The notes under the pieces are model-generated. The model had not been told where the DNA came from, did not search any database, and saw only the letters and a program-made list of their open reading frames with translations. Of a DNA stretch of 64,000 nt, positions 25,668 to 37,228 are shown piece by piece (the first letter of the stretch is position 1; the number at the start of each line of letters is the position of its first letter). The position numbers were made by a program, and so were the translations under genes. The stretch lies in contig NC_052612.1 in NCBI RefSeq assembly GCF_016545825.1, forward strand, positions 42,391,738 to 42,455,737. The letters are read 5' to 3'. Origin of the DNA: Eucalyptus grandis (taxonomy: Eukaryota; Streptophyta; Magnoliopsida; Myrtales; Myrtaceae).

Positions 25668-28410
25668 AAGCTGGAAGCCAATGTGCAGTAGTATGAAATA
25701 TGAAATTTGAACGAGATAATAGCAAAGTTCGAGGGCTATGGGCAAAAGTCTATCACCGAAAGTAACGTATTTAGTGAAGGTAGGGCCCACGATACGGGTG
25801 GCCAATGGCCATCCCTTCTTCCCCATGATTTAATCAACAGGCTTCGCAGTAAAATGAGTCAGACGCCTCCGTCGCTTTTGGACGACTTTTGACCCGTTGT
25901 GAGAAAATGACGTTGCAAAAGATGAACATTTTCTTTCTTTATCATTTCGCAGTTCCAAGAGTCTCATATTTTCGAATTATTTAATAATCGAAAGAAACCA
26001 AGCTAATTTTGTATCCTCTGCTCGATTCCAAAATACAGCGGGCGGAGATGACTATGGCGGTTTTCTTCGTGAATGGAGTCAGCCCAGAGAAAGAGCCAAA
26101 TGACGAATACTCGGACATTATGGGGTTCCATCGAAGCAATACAGACATATCCGTTAGTTCAGAGGTCGTGTGAGTTCTCCAATTACATGGTTGTAGTAAA
26201 CTTGCAACGACGACGTGCACCGGTGCGACATGAATGCGAACGTGGCGACATGTTTGGCCCGTGTGAAATGGGTCAAATGAGATAGCGACTTCTTGCTTGC
26301 TTTTTTTTTTAGGAATCTTTCGTTGAATTAGAGAGAACATTCCATTTTGTCTCATATAAATTTTTTGGATCGCTCTGCCCAGCTTGTCTACACCCACCAA
26401 GCTGCTAAATTCAAATGGATGTGTTTGAAAAAAGTATTTTAACATGTAAGTTTTTGAATGAGGGTGAGTCTAGATGACACACTCAAGCATGCATCCAAAT
26501 TACGCTAAAGCTTAATAAATCTATATTTCCAATCACACCCATTGATTTTGCACCTACCAAGATGTCATGAATAGCGCTAAAAACTTATATTTTTTTTCCT
26601 TTTATTTTTTGTTTATCTAACATTGGACCAGGGACCCTCGCAACCCTCACTCGTTGGCCAATGAGATCATTGCAGCCCTCGTTTGGATCTAGGCAAGCGT
26701 CGACACCCTCCTGTGGTTGGCAACATTGTCAGCCTAGGGTTAGAAAAAAGGAAAAAGGAAACAATAATAAAAAAATCAGAAATTTTGTGATATGTGTCAC
26801 ACAAGATGGCTAATGTTAATTAAATTACCGCATCAGCAATTTCAAGCAATAATTGATTGAATGGACTAAATTAATAAATTGTCAAAAGGTTTGACACGAT
26901 TGAAAGATCTATGATAGAAATGGTATAAGTGCAATAAATTTAGGACTAAATCGATTAAATTGAAAGTTTATAACTAAATTAGTACAAGCCTAATTGGCTT
27001 AAGATTTTGTTGATAATTTCTCCAAATATCAAACCGTAATTTGTCACATCATGATCCACACACGCACTATTTCCATTCCTTTCTCATATCACTAACTTTA
27101 TACATTAAATACGGTAGATTGACTAAAAATTGATCACACATGAGGGAGATACTCTCACCTTTACCTACTCCAGCTTTCCATTTCAACTTTCACAACTTCT
27201 TTAAAAAACTTTTTCGGTGTATCATTCATCATTTATGCTTTTGTTTAAAACATTGTAAATTTTCTCTCATTAACTAAAAAAGCTATAGTGACGGTGCACT
27301 ATATGATATTGCAGCTTGATAAGGTGAACCTTTAGACCTAGCTTAGGTAGGTAATGAAGCCATGGATAGGAAGTTATCATATTTGAGTTTACACTAATCG
27401 CATTTGCCAAATATACAAATATCCACACTTTCCTTTTTCAACTCTTTTCTATCGTGCATACCTTTACGATTTCTCAATGCGCTTTGCAGGAAATGCACTC
27501 GCTGATCCAACACTAATTTGGTGATGTTTGTCGAATCATCTATGTAATTTCAAGTATAGAATAAGACATTTATGATATTCTTCTTGAAAAGTGGGTTATT
27601 AGCAATTTCGTCACTTAAATTATCGATTTGAACAACCGATGTCTCGAGAGAAAGAAAAAAAAAAACAGAGACAGGAGAGGGGGTGGGCCAGTGTTTGTTG
27701 GGGGCGGTTGTGGTTGGGAGCTCTGAAAAGGAGACGTTGGGAGATCTTTTGGAAGAGAAAGGGCCTGTCCCTCTTATAAGCTGTGGAGCATATCAGCATC
27801 TGCGTTTTCAAAACCGCGGAAGAGAAAGGTCTTTTTTTCCTGGACCGGACCGATAGGCTCGTCTCCATCAACGAGGCGAGTGGCTCCCGAAATTACTTCG
27901 ATTTTGGGCACTGTCGATACAGACATGTAGATCAAATAGATTGGCCAAGGCCCATGCCAGCGAGACCACGAATGTGGTGGATTGAGAGTTTACGCAATCC
28001 GTCACATCGGTTTCGAAAGGGTCAAATCTTGGGGACCATTTTGCTGTCACTTTTTACGGCCCAAGTCAAAAGGAAGGGGACCAATTTTTCGGATGAGGGC
28101 CTAGCGTCTGGTTCAGATCCTCCGTCCGTTCCAAGGAATCTGAGCCCTTTCCGTGATGCGCTGTTGGGCACTAATGAAAAGGCCCACGCTCGGTCCCAAC
28201 GTATTGAATATGTGCTTATGAAGTCGGACACCGTCCCTCCCTCGCATCTTCTGGAGAGCTGCTTGTTGATTGGTGTTTCTTAGTTTACAAGTCACAGCCA
28301 CGGCCTTCTCTGATGAGGGACCGGCCATCACCTGGTCGGAGGACCAATCTTTCTTCCCCACATTGCGACTTGAATTTCTTAATATCCGAACACCACATGA
28401 AATGTTGTAA
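25668..28410. repeat. Segmental duplication, copy 2 (non-coding)
   Basis: Second copy of the unit at 21,622-24,705. It is about 340 bp shorter through several deletions and carries scattered substitutions, so the duplication is old. It ends about 500 bp from the 3' end of the first strictosidine synthase-like gene. No conserved frame was seen. Confidence 0.75.
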
Positions 28411-28909
28411 TATGTCGCGAGTGCACGGTAAAAATCTGATGCATTTAGGAAGATCGTCAAGAGAGAGCCCAATGCATCGTGGTTGAACCTCATCATGGGA
28501 TTTGTTCGGAAAGTAATAGGAGATGAGGAAAATGGGGGAGGTGGGGGGAGGTTGGGTAGAAAGTGAGGAAAATGTGAAGCGGAAAATTTGAACTTTTCCT
28601 CTCCTCCCAATTTTAGATCAGGAATTTTTAAGTGAAGAATAATAATGCAAATAGATCATATGGATCAAGATATCCTCAATTTAAAAATTTGAATTCTAAT
28701 TACAAAGTTATCAGAAAGCACAATTTCTGATTTATTTTTCTTCAATCACGAGCCCATATCTTCCGAAATCAAATGGGCTGTCAGTATTTTTATTGCTTCC
28801 TTGCTTCAAGATCCAAAAAAAGAAGCTAAAAATATTCTAACAAAAATGAAAACCTAATTATATTCCACAAATTCTTTTAACAAGACAAGGTCTCCACCGG
28901 CGTACTAGT
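28411..28909. other. 3' flank of the first SSL gene
   Basis: AT-rich downstream flank of the minus-strand SSL gene. AATAAA-like and A-rich stretches occur on both strands, but none stands out as a polyadenylation signal. No gene seen. Confidence 0.6.
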
Positions 28910-30678
28910 TCATCGATTTCTGGCCTCGTAAAAGCCTGCAAACGGCACGTTCACAGACCCGATCCAAAGCCCTCCATCTCGTTCCTCGACTTCGCTTATC
29001 GACCTCCAGCGATTCCCCACTCTCTCCTCCAAGATCTCCACCACCTCGCCGTCCTCGCTCAGTCTCACTCCCACGCCCCTCCCTCTCCGGCTCGTGTACA
29101 TCCCGTGGACCTTCATCACGTCGATCGGCAGCCCGAGCAGGAACTTCCCCATCCAGGAAGACGACAGGACCCGCTCCAAGATCGCGGTCCTCTTCGAGAA
29201 GATCCCCACCCAGTAGCCCCCTCTCGGGCTCCTCCTGATGTTGTCCGGGAACCCGGGGAGCTGGGCGAAGACCTCGACCTCCCCTGCTGCTTCTGGGGGC
29301 GGCCTGAGCCAGTACTTGAGGATCCTGCAGGTGCTCGTCTCGGCGACTAGAAGGAAGTCGCCGCTTTCACCTAGGACCACTCCGTTGGGGAACGAGAGAT
29401 TGCTCAGGATTGTCGTCACGCGGTCGCTTTCTGGGTCGTACTTCATTAGCCTCCCCGTTCGATCCCCGCTCAGTATTAGAGGAATATAGTTCCTGCATGG
29501 CATTTCCCGTTATGTCCAGGCAGCATGTTCATGCATGTGAAATGACTACAATGTCAAGGCAAACGATGTATATATGGTAACATTTACCTTCGTTGATACT
29601 GCGAGCTGCTATCGGTGAAGTAGACAGCTCCACTAAGTGGATCGATATCCAAGCTGTTGGTGAACCGAAAAGGAACGCCGTCCGCCTGGGCGGCGACCAC
29701 CGTGGCCCGCCCACCGCCGGGGCCGACGGCAAGCAAGCCCATGTAAGCATCGGCGATGTAGAGACGGCTCGTTCTCGGGTTGAACCCTAGCCCCAGCGGG
29801 CGTCCACAGACGTTTTCCATCTCTTGATGATTGTGTGGCTTCTCGCACATGTCTCTGTAAAAAGAAGGAAAAAAAAAAAAAAAAAACTGAGACACTTAAT
29901 TCGCTTCGTTTCATGGGCTTACCGGAATGGGCTAGTAATGCCAAATGCGAAAGCGGCGGGATTACAAGCTGCTGGCCCAAACAAGAAAACAATAAATTAG
30001 GTCAAGTTTTTGTTTACTGGGAAAAAAGGAATTACTCAATTCATTCGTATCAAATTTCCAGGAATTATTATCAAACAACCCGTCAACTTAAAATTACTTT
30101 ATTCATCTGTTTTTATTTTCATATATTTTTCGTTCTGCGTGTGAAGAGAAAACAAGCTACGACAACTAGTAAATGGCTACGGTCTTTTCGAGCGACGTGG
30201 CTCCAGCCTCGATGGAATCGTCGTCATCGTCAACGACGACCGCATCCCACGCTCTGTCTCTTCCCCTCTGGCATCTTTTCACTGTTCGCCAGAACATCTA
30301 CCGGAGGGTCGCCGGCGCACGAGCGATCGAACTCCAAAGCCAAAAACATGCAGCGCAGCGGAGACGAGTTCAATGGTTTTTTAACGTGTACGGCGGCGCG
30401 TACCTGCTCGGCCAAGTGAAAGCGAAGTCGACCCAGCGCCTCTCGCTCGCCGCCCACTTCACGATCCGCCCGTCCGACACGCCGGTGTACGGGCCCTCTC
30501 CTCGCGGATCGAATGCGAAGCTCTCCGGCCCGACCGCGCCGCCCTCCACCGGGATCAGCTCGAGGCCGTCCACGGCCCCGAGTTCGCCGGAGGGGGCTCT
30601 CGGGTCGACGGCGAAGCGGACGGCGAGGACGACGGCGGTCGCTGCTAAGAAGAAGGAGAGCTTGCGATTCGAATTCAT
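28910..30678 (-). CDS. Strictosidine synthase-like protein, copy 0
   Basis: Three exons (30678-30404, 29854-29588, 29492-28910) with GT-AG introns of 549 and 95 bp encode 374 residues, the usual length for plant SSL proteins. Residues 1-25 (MNSNRKLSFFLAATAVVLAV...) form a signal peptide or anchor, implying ER entry. The rest is a six-bladed propeller: AVGPESFAFDPRGEGPYTG, VCGRPLGLGF, YIADAYMGLLAVGP, the core motifs YFTDSS and GDRTGRLMKYD, then FPNGVVL and LPGFPDNIRR. A Cys pair around ENVCGRP probably forms the family disulfide. An N-L-S glycosylation site precedes FPNG. Family members include true strictosidine synthases and many hydrolase-like or uncharacterised proteins; whether the catalytic Glu of the alkaloid enzymes is present needs an alignment. 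It is the most diverged intact copy of the array. Confidence 0.92.
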
Positions 30679-32342
30679 GGCCCGCGTATGAGGTCCTCCG
30701 ATTTCTGCTCGCAGAAGAGACGTGCCTTCCCTGCCTTCCGGTTTCTTCAGGAAATCATCGAAAATTTGGAAGGAAAATATGGGTGACAGTGAGATTTCTA
30801 ATATGATAAAGATAAAATGAGGAAAGCGATCAAGGTGAAGAAAGCCAATAAGATACTCACAACAATATAAAATTTATAATTTGTAATGTCCGTTCACCCA
30901 GTTTTTCGGCTGGCACCATCATTTTACTGCGCCTGGCAACCCAGGGGAAGGTATCGTAGAAGTCAGGTGGGGGTCCTCCTCCCCCGAAAGAGGGGTGTAG
31001 ACGGAGGCCTCAACGGGACTGGTATATTTTTCGAGCCCCAAATCCCAGACTCTATCCTATCTTTTTAAAATATCAAAGCCTTTTAACGTCGTGCTTGCTT
31101 AGGACGTAATAAAGATAAAATGAGGAAAGCCATCAAGGTGAAAAGAGCCAATAAGATACTCACAACAATATAAAATTTATAATTTGTAATTATTTATAAG
31201 ATCACTAAATAAGTGATTAGGAGAGCTCAAATCGATCACTTGTGGTCTTGAGATTCGTGACTCTAAAAGATTTATTGGACTTGATCTCGTGAATTTTTTT
31301 AGAATAAGTTAATTTAAGGTGAATCTTGTCATTTCCCGACATTTTTGCAATCCCAATTAACTATATTCCACGACGAAAGATTTGTGGTCCCACTAACACT
31401 GTTACAAATTCAGCATAATGGCGTTGTCAGGTTAGCTGGACTCAAAATAATATGCACCTACCTCGGAGCATGTCCTCCTTTTAATAAATTGCAAACGACT
31501 TTTTTCTTCTGTAAACTATCATCGATCAACTTAATATATACTTGATCCCCCACGCACTTCAATAGCAAAATTCGGATCTCTTCTATCTTGCTACAACTTT
31601 CATTAAAATGATGCCAAATCTTATATAGTTTTCCTTTTCCACATATAATGTACGATGTATTTTTATCACTAATTTCTTTCAAGGTTTCAATGATACTATA
31701 TTCCACAATAATCGTATCGGGTAATGAAACGACGCATGGCTAACCATTTGGGAAAAAATAAGTTTAAAAAAAAATTGAAAGTCCAATTTATTCATATTAT
31801 GTGCACATTGAGTATTTAGTATTCTTTATCTTAAATAACATTTATTTTATTTTGAAATAATATGTTACCATAAAAATTTGTGGTCAATTACCCTTTGGAT
31901 TTCCCTCTCTTGAGAATCATCATTAGATTTGTTTCTTCAAATTTTACACAAATGCAAAATCATTATCTTCTATTCTAGTTGCTCATAATAGACATGATAA
32001 AATGGCTGGCTCAAGTTGTACCAACACTTATCAAATGTAACGGTACAGTCATGTAGGCACAATCCAAACTATTATAAGAGGCCAACCATCAAATTCAGGA
32101 ATTGTTTGGCTTTACAATTGATGCGGTATATGTGATTAATCCCTAAAATTGGCATAATTGATTGCAATGTCCATGGATTTCCGATTGAGAAACTAGAAAT
32201 CATATATTTAAATCTCACCTGTAGATTGTAAACTACTTTAATTTATGGAGGAAGGTAGAGGCATGAACTCGACCTACTTATAAGAATTGCTAAGCCGTTC
32301 CCTAATTTAAGCAGCGCATTAAATTTCATATCGCTTTGGCAT
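30599..32342. repeat. Duplicated SSL 5' end and upstream region, copy 1
   Basis: From within SSL exon 1 through about 1.7 kb upstream this sequence aligns directly with 46,893-48,400. Anchors include CACTGTTACAAATTCAGCAT (31,398 and 47,371), TTATAAGAGGCCAAC (32,074 and 48,061) and TAATGGAGGAAGGTAGAGGC-like sequence (32,243 and 48,241). It includes the promoter of SSL copy 0, with a TATAAATTT on the minus strand near 30,875. Homology stops at about 32,342, close to where Copia debris begins. Confidence 0.8.
30802..31190. repeat. 85-bp direct repeats flanking a 220-bp insert
   Basis: About 85 bp (30,802-30,887) beginning at GATAAAGATAAAATGAGGAA recurs at 31,106-31,190 with few changes. The corresponding region of the duplicated locus (around 47,115-47,200) has a single copy. 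The ~220 bp between the repeats has higher GC than its surroundings and is of unknown origin. This looks like a local duplication joined with a filler insertion upstream of the SSL promoter. Confidence 0.7.
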
Positions 32343-32372
32343 CAACTTTCATCAGCATCGAATGGGTAAGAG

Positions 32373-32779
32373 TTAAGGTTTTGCTAAATAATGCATAGAT
32401 AAGGCTATGGAAGTGAATTTAAAGTCAAAAAAATTTTCCGCTAGGAGAGTTTTAGAGAGCCCCTCTTGTTTTTGGAACTGAGCGTTCAAGTGATCCCATA
32501 TCTCTTTCGCCGTCTTATACTCACTATAAGTTATAGCCAGATTAGGATTTAAAGAGTTCAACAAGTAATCTCTACAAAAATCATCATCTTTATTCCATTG
32601 ATATTCATCCACATCTTTAGTGGTAGATGCAAAATCACTTAATACAGTATATAATATGTCACGTTCTTTCATGCCAAATTGAACATGTAATTTCCAGCCA
32701 TGAAATTTAGTAACATCAAATGATTGCAACTTTATAATATCATAGGAACTATGAATTTGCCATTTTAATCAGAGCAAAG
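32373..32779 (-). pseudogene. Copia gag fragment (UBN2-type), minus strand
   Basis: Reading from 32,729 down, about 118 residues match the N-terminal Copia gag domain: FDVTKFHGWKLHVQFGMKER, then AKEIWDHLNAQFQKQ. It begins next to the LTR at 32,780-33,521. The leader ATG is out of frame with the gag body, and everything after roughly 120 residues (nucleocapsid, protease, integrase, reverse transcriptase) is missing. It is a dead retrotransposon fragment. Confidence 0.75.
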
Positions 32780-33521
32780 TGTTAGAAAGAGTGCACCTTG
32801 GAGTCCTCGGAGCCACAAAGTTGAATTACTCCTTTAACCTTGATCAAATCGCTCTGTAGAGATGGAATTTGCCAAAACAAACCACAAAACAGATTTGGGG
32901 TGCCCAAAAACCTTAAGATGAATTGCCCTTGTCGTTGAAACTTGCTGGAAATTTCCGTTGCCGAAATTCGCTAGAAATTTTATCGTCGAAATTTGCTAAA
33001 AATTCAGATGGAAACTTTTGAGTGCCATAACTTCTCTGTTCGACTTCTGATCAATGCGAGTGACCACTCAAAACGTTCGTATCAACAAGTAGAACAAAGC
33101 CCAAATGATTTTACCCTCTAAAATTGGTTATAATTTTTGGGTTTTTGAATTAAAGATCTCGGTCACCCGAATCTTCAAACTCAGATCCCGGCCAATACCA
33201 CTGTTGAAATTGAAAGTAAATTACAACTGTGAGTTCGTCTCAACGAAATCTTCAAGAAGACACCTTACTCGCTCAAATCCAACACACAAACATAATACTT
33301 CAAGATTGTTGGAGGTTATGGTTTTGAGAGAGAAACGGTTGCTTGAAGTGTTACACTAAGAGACATCAAGTTTGGAACGCTCAACAATGTTACTTCCAGC
33401 CTAGGGGAACTCTAGAGTTTTTATATGCAAGTTATTGGGCTCCGGCCTATATGGACCCAAATAACTGTACTTTTACTTATTGGACTTGTATGTGAATATA
33501 TTATTTTGGACTATATTAACA
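32780..33521 (-). mobile_element. Copia-type LTR, minus strand
   Basis: On the minus strand this 742-bp segment starts TGTTAATATAGTCC and ends CTTTCTAACA, so it is bounded by TGTTA...TAACA. A TATA box (GCATATAAAAACTC) lies about 100 bp in. The gag fragment follows directly, so this is the 5' LTR of the truncated element. No second LTR or target duplication is found. No standard Copia primer-binding site was recognised after it. Confidence 0.6.
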
Positions 33522-34740
33522 ATATATCGAACAAAGAGGAGGCCCGGATGAAGATTTTCAAGGCACATCTGATTTTAAAAGAGTAAGCCACAGTATAAAC
33601 GTTTCTCATTCTGTGTCTTTTATTGCCTGTAGATTGTTTGCAGTGTGACTTGATTTATTTGTGTTGGATCCGATTTCACTTCCCCTAAAAGTCGGCAAAC
33701 CTCTCACACAAGTTCAGGAGTTTAATCTCCCCGCGTAGATCACCGGGCCATGGATGGAGCAAAATTTAATCAAACAGTAACCTCCTTCCAATTATAATGT
33801 GCTTTAAGAATTATCTCTCGGCTCGTATTCACTCGCTAAGTTCCTCAGCAGTGTATGAGAGATACGGAGAGGAGAGTGAGGCTGCTAAAATGGTACAATC
33901 TTTGATACTTTAATATGATGTTGGCTCTACTAGCTTTCGAGAGTGGTCGTGTTAAAGTGATGCCTATTTACAAACTGAAGAAGAGAAAGTATTGAAACAG
34001 CTAAGAAGGACGCCGGTTCCCCATGCGAGGTCAATGTTGAAATTGGATCACCCCTTCTGTCCTCAAAAGTACCAAATCTTAAACCCGCGTCTAACTCGAC
34101 CCTGCTCGTATTTCAACGATGAGTCATCATTTTGTTTGATTCATGAAGAGGTCTTCCAAGGAAACAACAAAAGCAAAGTCTCCAAATTTGCATGTGCTGC
34201 GGAGCAAGGAAATGAGAAAGGCAGTCACCATGCTTCTTGCAGCTTCCAATGCGGCTGCCCTTATGAGATGACAATCTTAGTCTCAAGCCTTGTATTTGAC
34301 ATGTCGATATGTCGAGCGTTCAAGAACATTTAAAATCAGGGTGCCGTACTCTTTTGGCTCCACCTATTGTAGGAATGGGTTACATCGTTCATGTACACTA
34401 ATCTCCAAGTAATAGTTTGCAAATGCCTTTTTGGACGTTACCAAAGTTTGCGACATGTCTGGAAGTTTTGCAGAAATTATTACTCATTTGCAAATCATAT
34501 TATTAAAGCGTTGCTTTAAACTAATGAAAAATATAACGTGACGAGTTTAATATCCCAAGAAGTCGCCACCCTTTTTGGCCCTAATCCCAGAAGCTGCATG
34601 AGAGAAGGTTTGGATAGAAAAAAATTGGCTGCATCCACATTTGAATGGGATGATGATGCGACTAGGTTTATTGTTAAATCAGCACTCGAGCATGTAACTT
34701 GTTAGAATTGGAATATACATCACGAATGAGACATTTATAA
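33522..34740. other. Spacer without recognisable gene
   Basis: Mixed-composition sequence. A 113-codon open frame near 33,992-34,333 has no recognisable domain or plausible splice context. I see nothing I can name. Confidence 0.5.
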
Positions 34741-35119
34741 GTCACAATATGTAGGCCTCGGTGCTGCCCGATCGGCGAGCTCTTCTCTCACCAAGCTGGC
34801 CAGCGGCGAAGGAAGAAGGAAGAGGAAAAGGGGAAAAAAGAAAACCAAAAAGAAAAGTTAAAGATAATTTCAAATTTTTAGGAATATTTTTACAAGGCTG
34901 AACTTGAAGTGGGGGGAGAGAGCAAGCCTCAAGCAGTTCCCTTTTTCTCTCTCTAAAACGGCGTCGGTGGAATTCCGAGCGATTGCCGCGGGAAAAGAAA
35001 AGAGGGGGCTCTCCTTTCAACTTCTTCAAACTACAAAGTAGCTCCTCCTACTTCGTTCATGTTTCTCTGTCGCTCTCCGTCTCCTTCTCTTTGCGGCTGA
35101 ACCAGGTGAGACTCGCACG
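34741..35119 (+). other. Possible first exon or 5' UTR of a relic gene
   Basis: A GC/CT-rich stretch, unlike the AT-rich surroundings, ends in a consensus donor CAG/GTGAGA at about 35,104. It resembles a plant 5' UTR followed by a leader intron. The tandem array starts right after it and incorporates pieces of this sequence (GCTGAACC, CTTCCCCTCGATTTTC), suggesting the array grew out of this intron. No start codon can be assigned. Confidence 0.35.
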
Positions 35120-36530
35120 CATCTTCCCCTCGATTTTCGTCCTCCGCTCTATTTTCATCGATTACGTCGCTTGAAAACTTAGATAAGTGAGTTAAATTAG
35201 GTTTGATTTCATTTGTTAATCTGCGATCTAGCTTCTTCCGTTCTTCTTTCTCTGCAACTCTCTTCTCATTGTCTTCGCACGCTGAACCGGTTAGATTAGT
35301 GTTGATCTCTATCTGTTTCTTCCCCTCGATTTTCATCCTCTGCTTGATTTTCATCGATTACATCGTTTGAAAACTTAGATAAGTGAGTTAGATTAGGTTT
35401 GATTTCATCTGTTAATCTGCGATCTAGCTTCTTCTGTTCTTGTTTCTCCGTCACTCTCTTCTCCTTATCTTCGCGCGATGAACCAGTTAGATTAGCATTA
35501 ATCTCGATCGGTTTTTCCCCTCGATTTTCATCGATTACGTCGCTTGAAAACTTGGATAAGTGAGTTAGATTAGGTTTGATTTCATCTGTTAATATGCGAT
35601 CTAGCTTCTTCCGTTCTTGTTTCTCTGTCACTCTCTTCTCCTTATCTTCGCGCGCTAAATCGGTTAGATTAGCATTGATCTCAATCAGTTTCTTCCCTTC
35701 GATTTTCATCCTCTGCTTGATTTTCATCGATTACGTCGCTTGAAAACTTAGATAAGTGAGTTAGATTAGGTTTGATTTTATCTGTTAATCTGTGATCTAA
35801 CTTCTTTCGTTCTTGTTTATCCATCACTTTCTTCTCCTTATCTTCGCGCTTTGAACCGGTTAGATTAACGTTGATTTCAATCGGTTTCTTCCCCTTCATT
35901 TTCATCCTCTGCTCGATTTTCATCAATTGCGTTACTTGAAAACAGATAAGTGAGTTAGATTAGGTTTGATTTCATCTGTTAATCTGCGATCTAGCTTCTT
36001 CCGTTTTCTCCGCAACTCTCTTCTCCTTGTCTTCGCGCGTTGAACTAGTTAGATTAGCGTCAATCTCGATCGGTTTCTTCCCCTCGATTTTCATCCTTTG
36101 CTCGATTTTTATTGATTACGTCACTTGAAAACTTAGATGAGTGAGTTAGATTAGGTTTGATTTCATCTGTTAATATGCGATCTAACTTCTTCCATTCTTG
36201 TTTCTCCGTCACTCTCTTCTCCTTATCTTCGCACGCTGAACCGGTTAGATTAGCATTGATCTTGATCGGTTTCTTCCCCTCAATTTTCATCGATTATGTC
36301 GCTTGAAAACTAAGATGAGCGAGTTAGATTAGGTTTGATTTCATCTCTTAATCTGCGATCTAGCTTCTTCCGTTCTTGTTTCTTCGTCACTCTGTTAATT
36401 TTCTCCTTATCTTCACGCGCTGAATTGGTTAAATTAGTGTTGATCTCGATCGGTTTCTTCCCCTTGATTTTCATCATTTGCTCAATTTTCATCGATTATG
36501 TTACTCGAAAACCTCAATTATTTAGATAAG
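35120..36530. repeat. Tandem array of about eight ~177-202-bp units
   Basis: The unit marker GAAAACT(T)AGAT(A/G)AG and its variants recur at 35,173, 35,369, 35,546, 35,742, 35,938, 36,126, 36,305 and 36,507, giving spacings of 177-202 bp. Shorter units lack about 19 bp of CATCCTCTGCTCGATTTT-like sequence. On the minus strand the units translate into Lys/Glu-rich repeats (IEIN.NLT.S..EDKEKRV), but most periods are not multiples of three and frames break at unit borders, so this is a minisatellite and not a protein. Confidence 0.9.
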
Positions 36531-37003
36531 TGAGTTAGTTCTATTTTATTTTATTTTTTGTTTTTGGCTTCTAAGTCTGTGCTTAACCTTCAGTTATGTG
36601 CGGAATTCGGGGTGGGGGTGGGCAGAGTTGTCATGCGTAGTATAAGGTAAGATTCCAATGTTAATTATATAATACATTTTAGGTTGTCTTGTACTTCATA
36701 TTTGATTTAATTTGCAATTATAAGGAAAGTTGAGTCGCTAGAAAGGAGGGAGGGGAGGAGTGAGAGTGAGAGTGAGAGAGAGATGTCGTGCATGCTCATA
36801 AGGTAAAACTGCAATGCTAATTATGTAGGATTTTCTCGTATTATGGTATTTCATGGTTGATTTAAGTAGCTTTTCTGAGATTATTAGTAAGAAAGTTGAG
36901 TTATAACATTTTCCTTTGATATAAAAGTACAGTCATTTGCTTTTCGATACCTATGTAGTCTCCTTATCTTCGTGCCTTATGTGAGTTCTTCATCTCTTGT
37001 CAG

Positions 37004-37228
37004 CGAGTCAGTCAGTCAGTCATGACCACCCCTCTGTGCTTTCGTCTGGAGCAAGCTCTGAGGAGATTCAGAAAGCAGAGACACAGCATGATGAAACCGT
37101 AGAATATATGATTAATCCATTGTAGAGGAGGGCAAACACTGTCAGCACTCAAGCAACTCTTGATAGGGCGGAGGCAGCTCTGAATTTGTTGTTGGATGAG
37201 CTGCATGAACAAGAATGTTATTTATTTT
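37004..37228 (+). pseudogene. Unidentified exon relic truncated by a Copia LTR
   Basis: After a plausible acceptor (TTGTCAG) the plus strand reads SHDHPSVLSSGASSEEIQK, continues to VEYMINPL, a TAG, then RRANTVSTQATLDRAEAALN and LLLDELHEQE. The amphipathic, gap-free reading on both sides of the single TAG (one base from CAG, Gln) suggests a once-coding helical exon. It ends where the retroelement LTR begins. With the 5' UTR-like block at 34.7-35.1 kb it may be the remnant of one gene. I do not recognise the family. Confidence 0.35.

Noticed and set aside
30173..30806. Long plus-strand Arg/Pro-rich frames
   Set aside because: Antisense shadows of GC-rich SSL exon 1; the same pattern recurs opposite exon 1 of copies A, B and C.
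33992..34333. 113-codon plus-strand frame
   Set aside because: No recognisable family and surrounded by non-coding sequence; could not be supported.
35031..36492. Series of minus-strand open frames giving Lys/Glu-rich repeated peptides
   Set aside because: They arise from the tandem array; most unit lengths are not multiples of three and frames break between units.
35120..36530. Regularly spaced repeats considered as a CRISPR-like array
   Set aside because: Units are contiguous ~177-202-bp tandem repeats without unique spacers, in a plant nuclear genome.
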